A model generated the notes under the pieces. That model saw nothing but the letters and a program-made list of their open reading frames with translations. It had not been told where the DNA came from and did no database searches. The translations under genes were made by a program, and so were the position numbers. A DNA stretch of 64,000 bases, taken from the NCBI RefSeq assembly GCF_009852415.1, contig NZ_WOXS01000002.1, positions 3,370,501 to 3,434,500 on the forward strand, written 5' to 3'. The DNA comes from Streptomyces sp. Tu 3180 (lineage in GTDB: Bacteria; Actinomycetota; Actinomycetes; Streptomycetales; Streptomycetaceae). Numbering within the stretch: position 1 is the stretch's first letter; each line of letters begins with the position of its first letter. Shown piece by piece: positions 63,073 through 64,000 of the stretch.

Positions 63073-64000
63073 GCGAAGCCTCCCCATCCCTGTGCGCACC
63101 CCACGCCGCTCCCGAGCCACCGGGGCCTTCGGCACCGGTGCCGGCTCCGGAACCCCGCTCCGGCTCTCCGGCTCCGACGGCACCCGGGGCCCCGTCGCGG
63201 GCACCGTCCGATCGTCCCACGCTCCCGCCGCGACCGTCGTCCGGCCGCCGTGCGGGACCACCGCGCCCCGTCTCCGGGGCACCGCCGCCACCGCCCCCGA
63301 CGGGCTGCGGCCCGCCCGCGGCCGTCGTCCGCGGGTCCCCGGGCCGCGTCTCGGAGGGCTCCGTCGGCCCCTCGTCCCGCCGTCGCGCCTGCGGAGCGGG
63401 GCGGGCCACCACGCGCGCGCCGTTGCCGGGCAGTGCCGTGGGGTCGGCCGTGGGCGCCGAGGCCGCCGGCCTCGGGGCGAACGGGTCCCCGACGGCCCGC
63501 GCCGCGGCGTCGGAGCCCGGCTGCTGCGCCGGCACCGTGGCACGCTTCTCGCCGTTCCCGCCGCCACGCGACGGACCGGCGTCGTCCGGTCCGCGGTTGC
63601 GCCGCGAGTCCTTGGGCTCCAGGGGGATCGGGGATCCCCTCAGCGGCTCGTCCGCCGTCCTCGGCAGCGTCAGCCGGAACTGCGAGCCGCCGCCCGGCTC
63701 GCCCCACGCCTGGAGCCAGCCGCCGTGCAGCCGCGCGTCCTCCAGGGCTATGGACAGCCCCAGCCCCGTACCGCCGGTGGTGCGGGCGCGCGCCGGGTCG
63801 GCCCGCCAGAAGCGGCTGAAGACCCGGGTCGCCTCGCCCGGCTTGAGCCCCACGCCGTAGTCGCGCACCGCGACCGCGACCGCTCCGCCCGCCGCGGCGA
63901 GCTTGACGACGACGTCCCTGCCCTCGCCGTGCTCCACGGCGTTGACGACGAGGTTGCGCAGCACCCGCTCCACGCGCCGCGCGTCGGCCTCGGCGACGAC
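63062..64000 (-). CDS. mtrB: Sensor histidine kinase MtrB (5' part outside window)
   Basis: The C-terminal 312 residues of the MtrB kinase. The ATPase domain is seen from VVAEADARRVERVLRNLVVN with the N box (NLVVNAVEH), G1 box (VRDYGVGLKPGE), F box (FSRFWRADPARARTTGG) and G2 box (GTGLGLSIA). A tail of about 200 residues follows, low in complexity and rich in Pro, Gly, Ala and Arg. mtrA and the sensor, HAMP and dimerisation parts lie beyond the window. It is identified by its overlap with lpqB. Confidence 0.92.
   Translation of the reverse strand, partial: VVAEADARRVERVLRNLVVNAVEHGEGRDVVVKLAAAGGAVAVAVRDYGVGLKPGEATRVFSRFWRADPARARTTGGTGLGLSIALEDARLHGGWLQAWGEPGGGSQFRLTLPRTADEPLRGSPIPLEPKDSRRNRGPDDAGPSRGGGNGEKRATVPAQQPGSDAAARAVGDPFAPRPAASAPTADPTALPGNGARVVARPAPQARRRDEGPTEPSETRPGDPRTTAAGGPQPVGGGGGGAPETGRGGPARRPDDGRGGSVGRSDGARDGAPGAVGAGEPERGSGAGTGAEGPGGSGAAWGAHRDGEASRGR

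Overview
The window reads as a chromosomal core segment of a Streptomyces. Base composition is very GC-rich, third codon positions are almost all G or C, GTG starts are common, and the gene order smpB, S41 peptidase, ftsX, ftsE, prfB, two Ser/Thr kinases, NAD-glutamate dehydrogenase, secA, hpf, comF, lpqB, mtrB is the one I remember from Streptomyces coelicolor (about SCO2966 to SCO3012). I see no prophage, insertion sequence or CRISPR array.

Layout. 1-3.1 kb: a LysR regulator (cut by the window edge) divergent from an MFS exporter, then a LacI-type regulator with a perfect operator-like palindrome upstream. 3.1-7.4 kb (minus): ssrA tmRNA, smpB, an S41 peptidase, ftsX and ftsE. 7.4-13 kb: a 63-residue zinc-ribbon membrane protein, an LAETG sortase substrate, prfB, and the tandem kinases pkaB and pkaA. 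13.4-17 kb: a large FHA-FtsK-like ATPase divergent from the kinases. 17.3-21 kb: a sugar ABC importer (lipoprotein plus two permeases, no ATPase).

21-45 kb is a cell-wall glycopolymer region. It holds four GT2-TagF fusion proteins, two GT2 proteins, a galE-like epimerase, a TagG/TagH-type exporter, a TetR regulator and three polytopic membrane proteins. An ohr/ohrR pair and a GbsR-like regulator with a DUF4097 gene sit inside it. The likely product is a wall teichoic acid-like polymer: epimerase makes sugar donor, GT2/TagF enzymes build the polymer, TagGH exports it.

45-64 kb is housekeeping: NAD-glutamate dehydrogenase, a HAD hydrolase, small actinobacterial proteins, secA, a GNAT acetyltransferase, a YcaQ-type DNA glycosylase, a NarL-type response regulator, long-form hpf, comF, and lpqB-mtrB (mtrB cut by the window end).

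Two points stand out. First, four genes (pkaA, ohrR, a membrane protein and a GT2 gene) each lose frame by what looks like one missing base, in three cases at a run of five C or G. This suggests systematic homopolymer deletions in the assembly, though phase variation is possible. Second, the four GT2-TagF fusions show complementary loss of catalytic residues in their two halves, suggesting division of labour within one polymer system.
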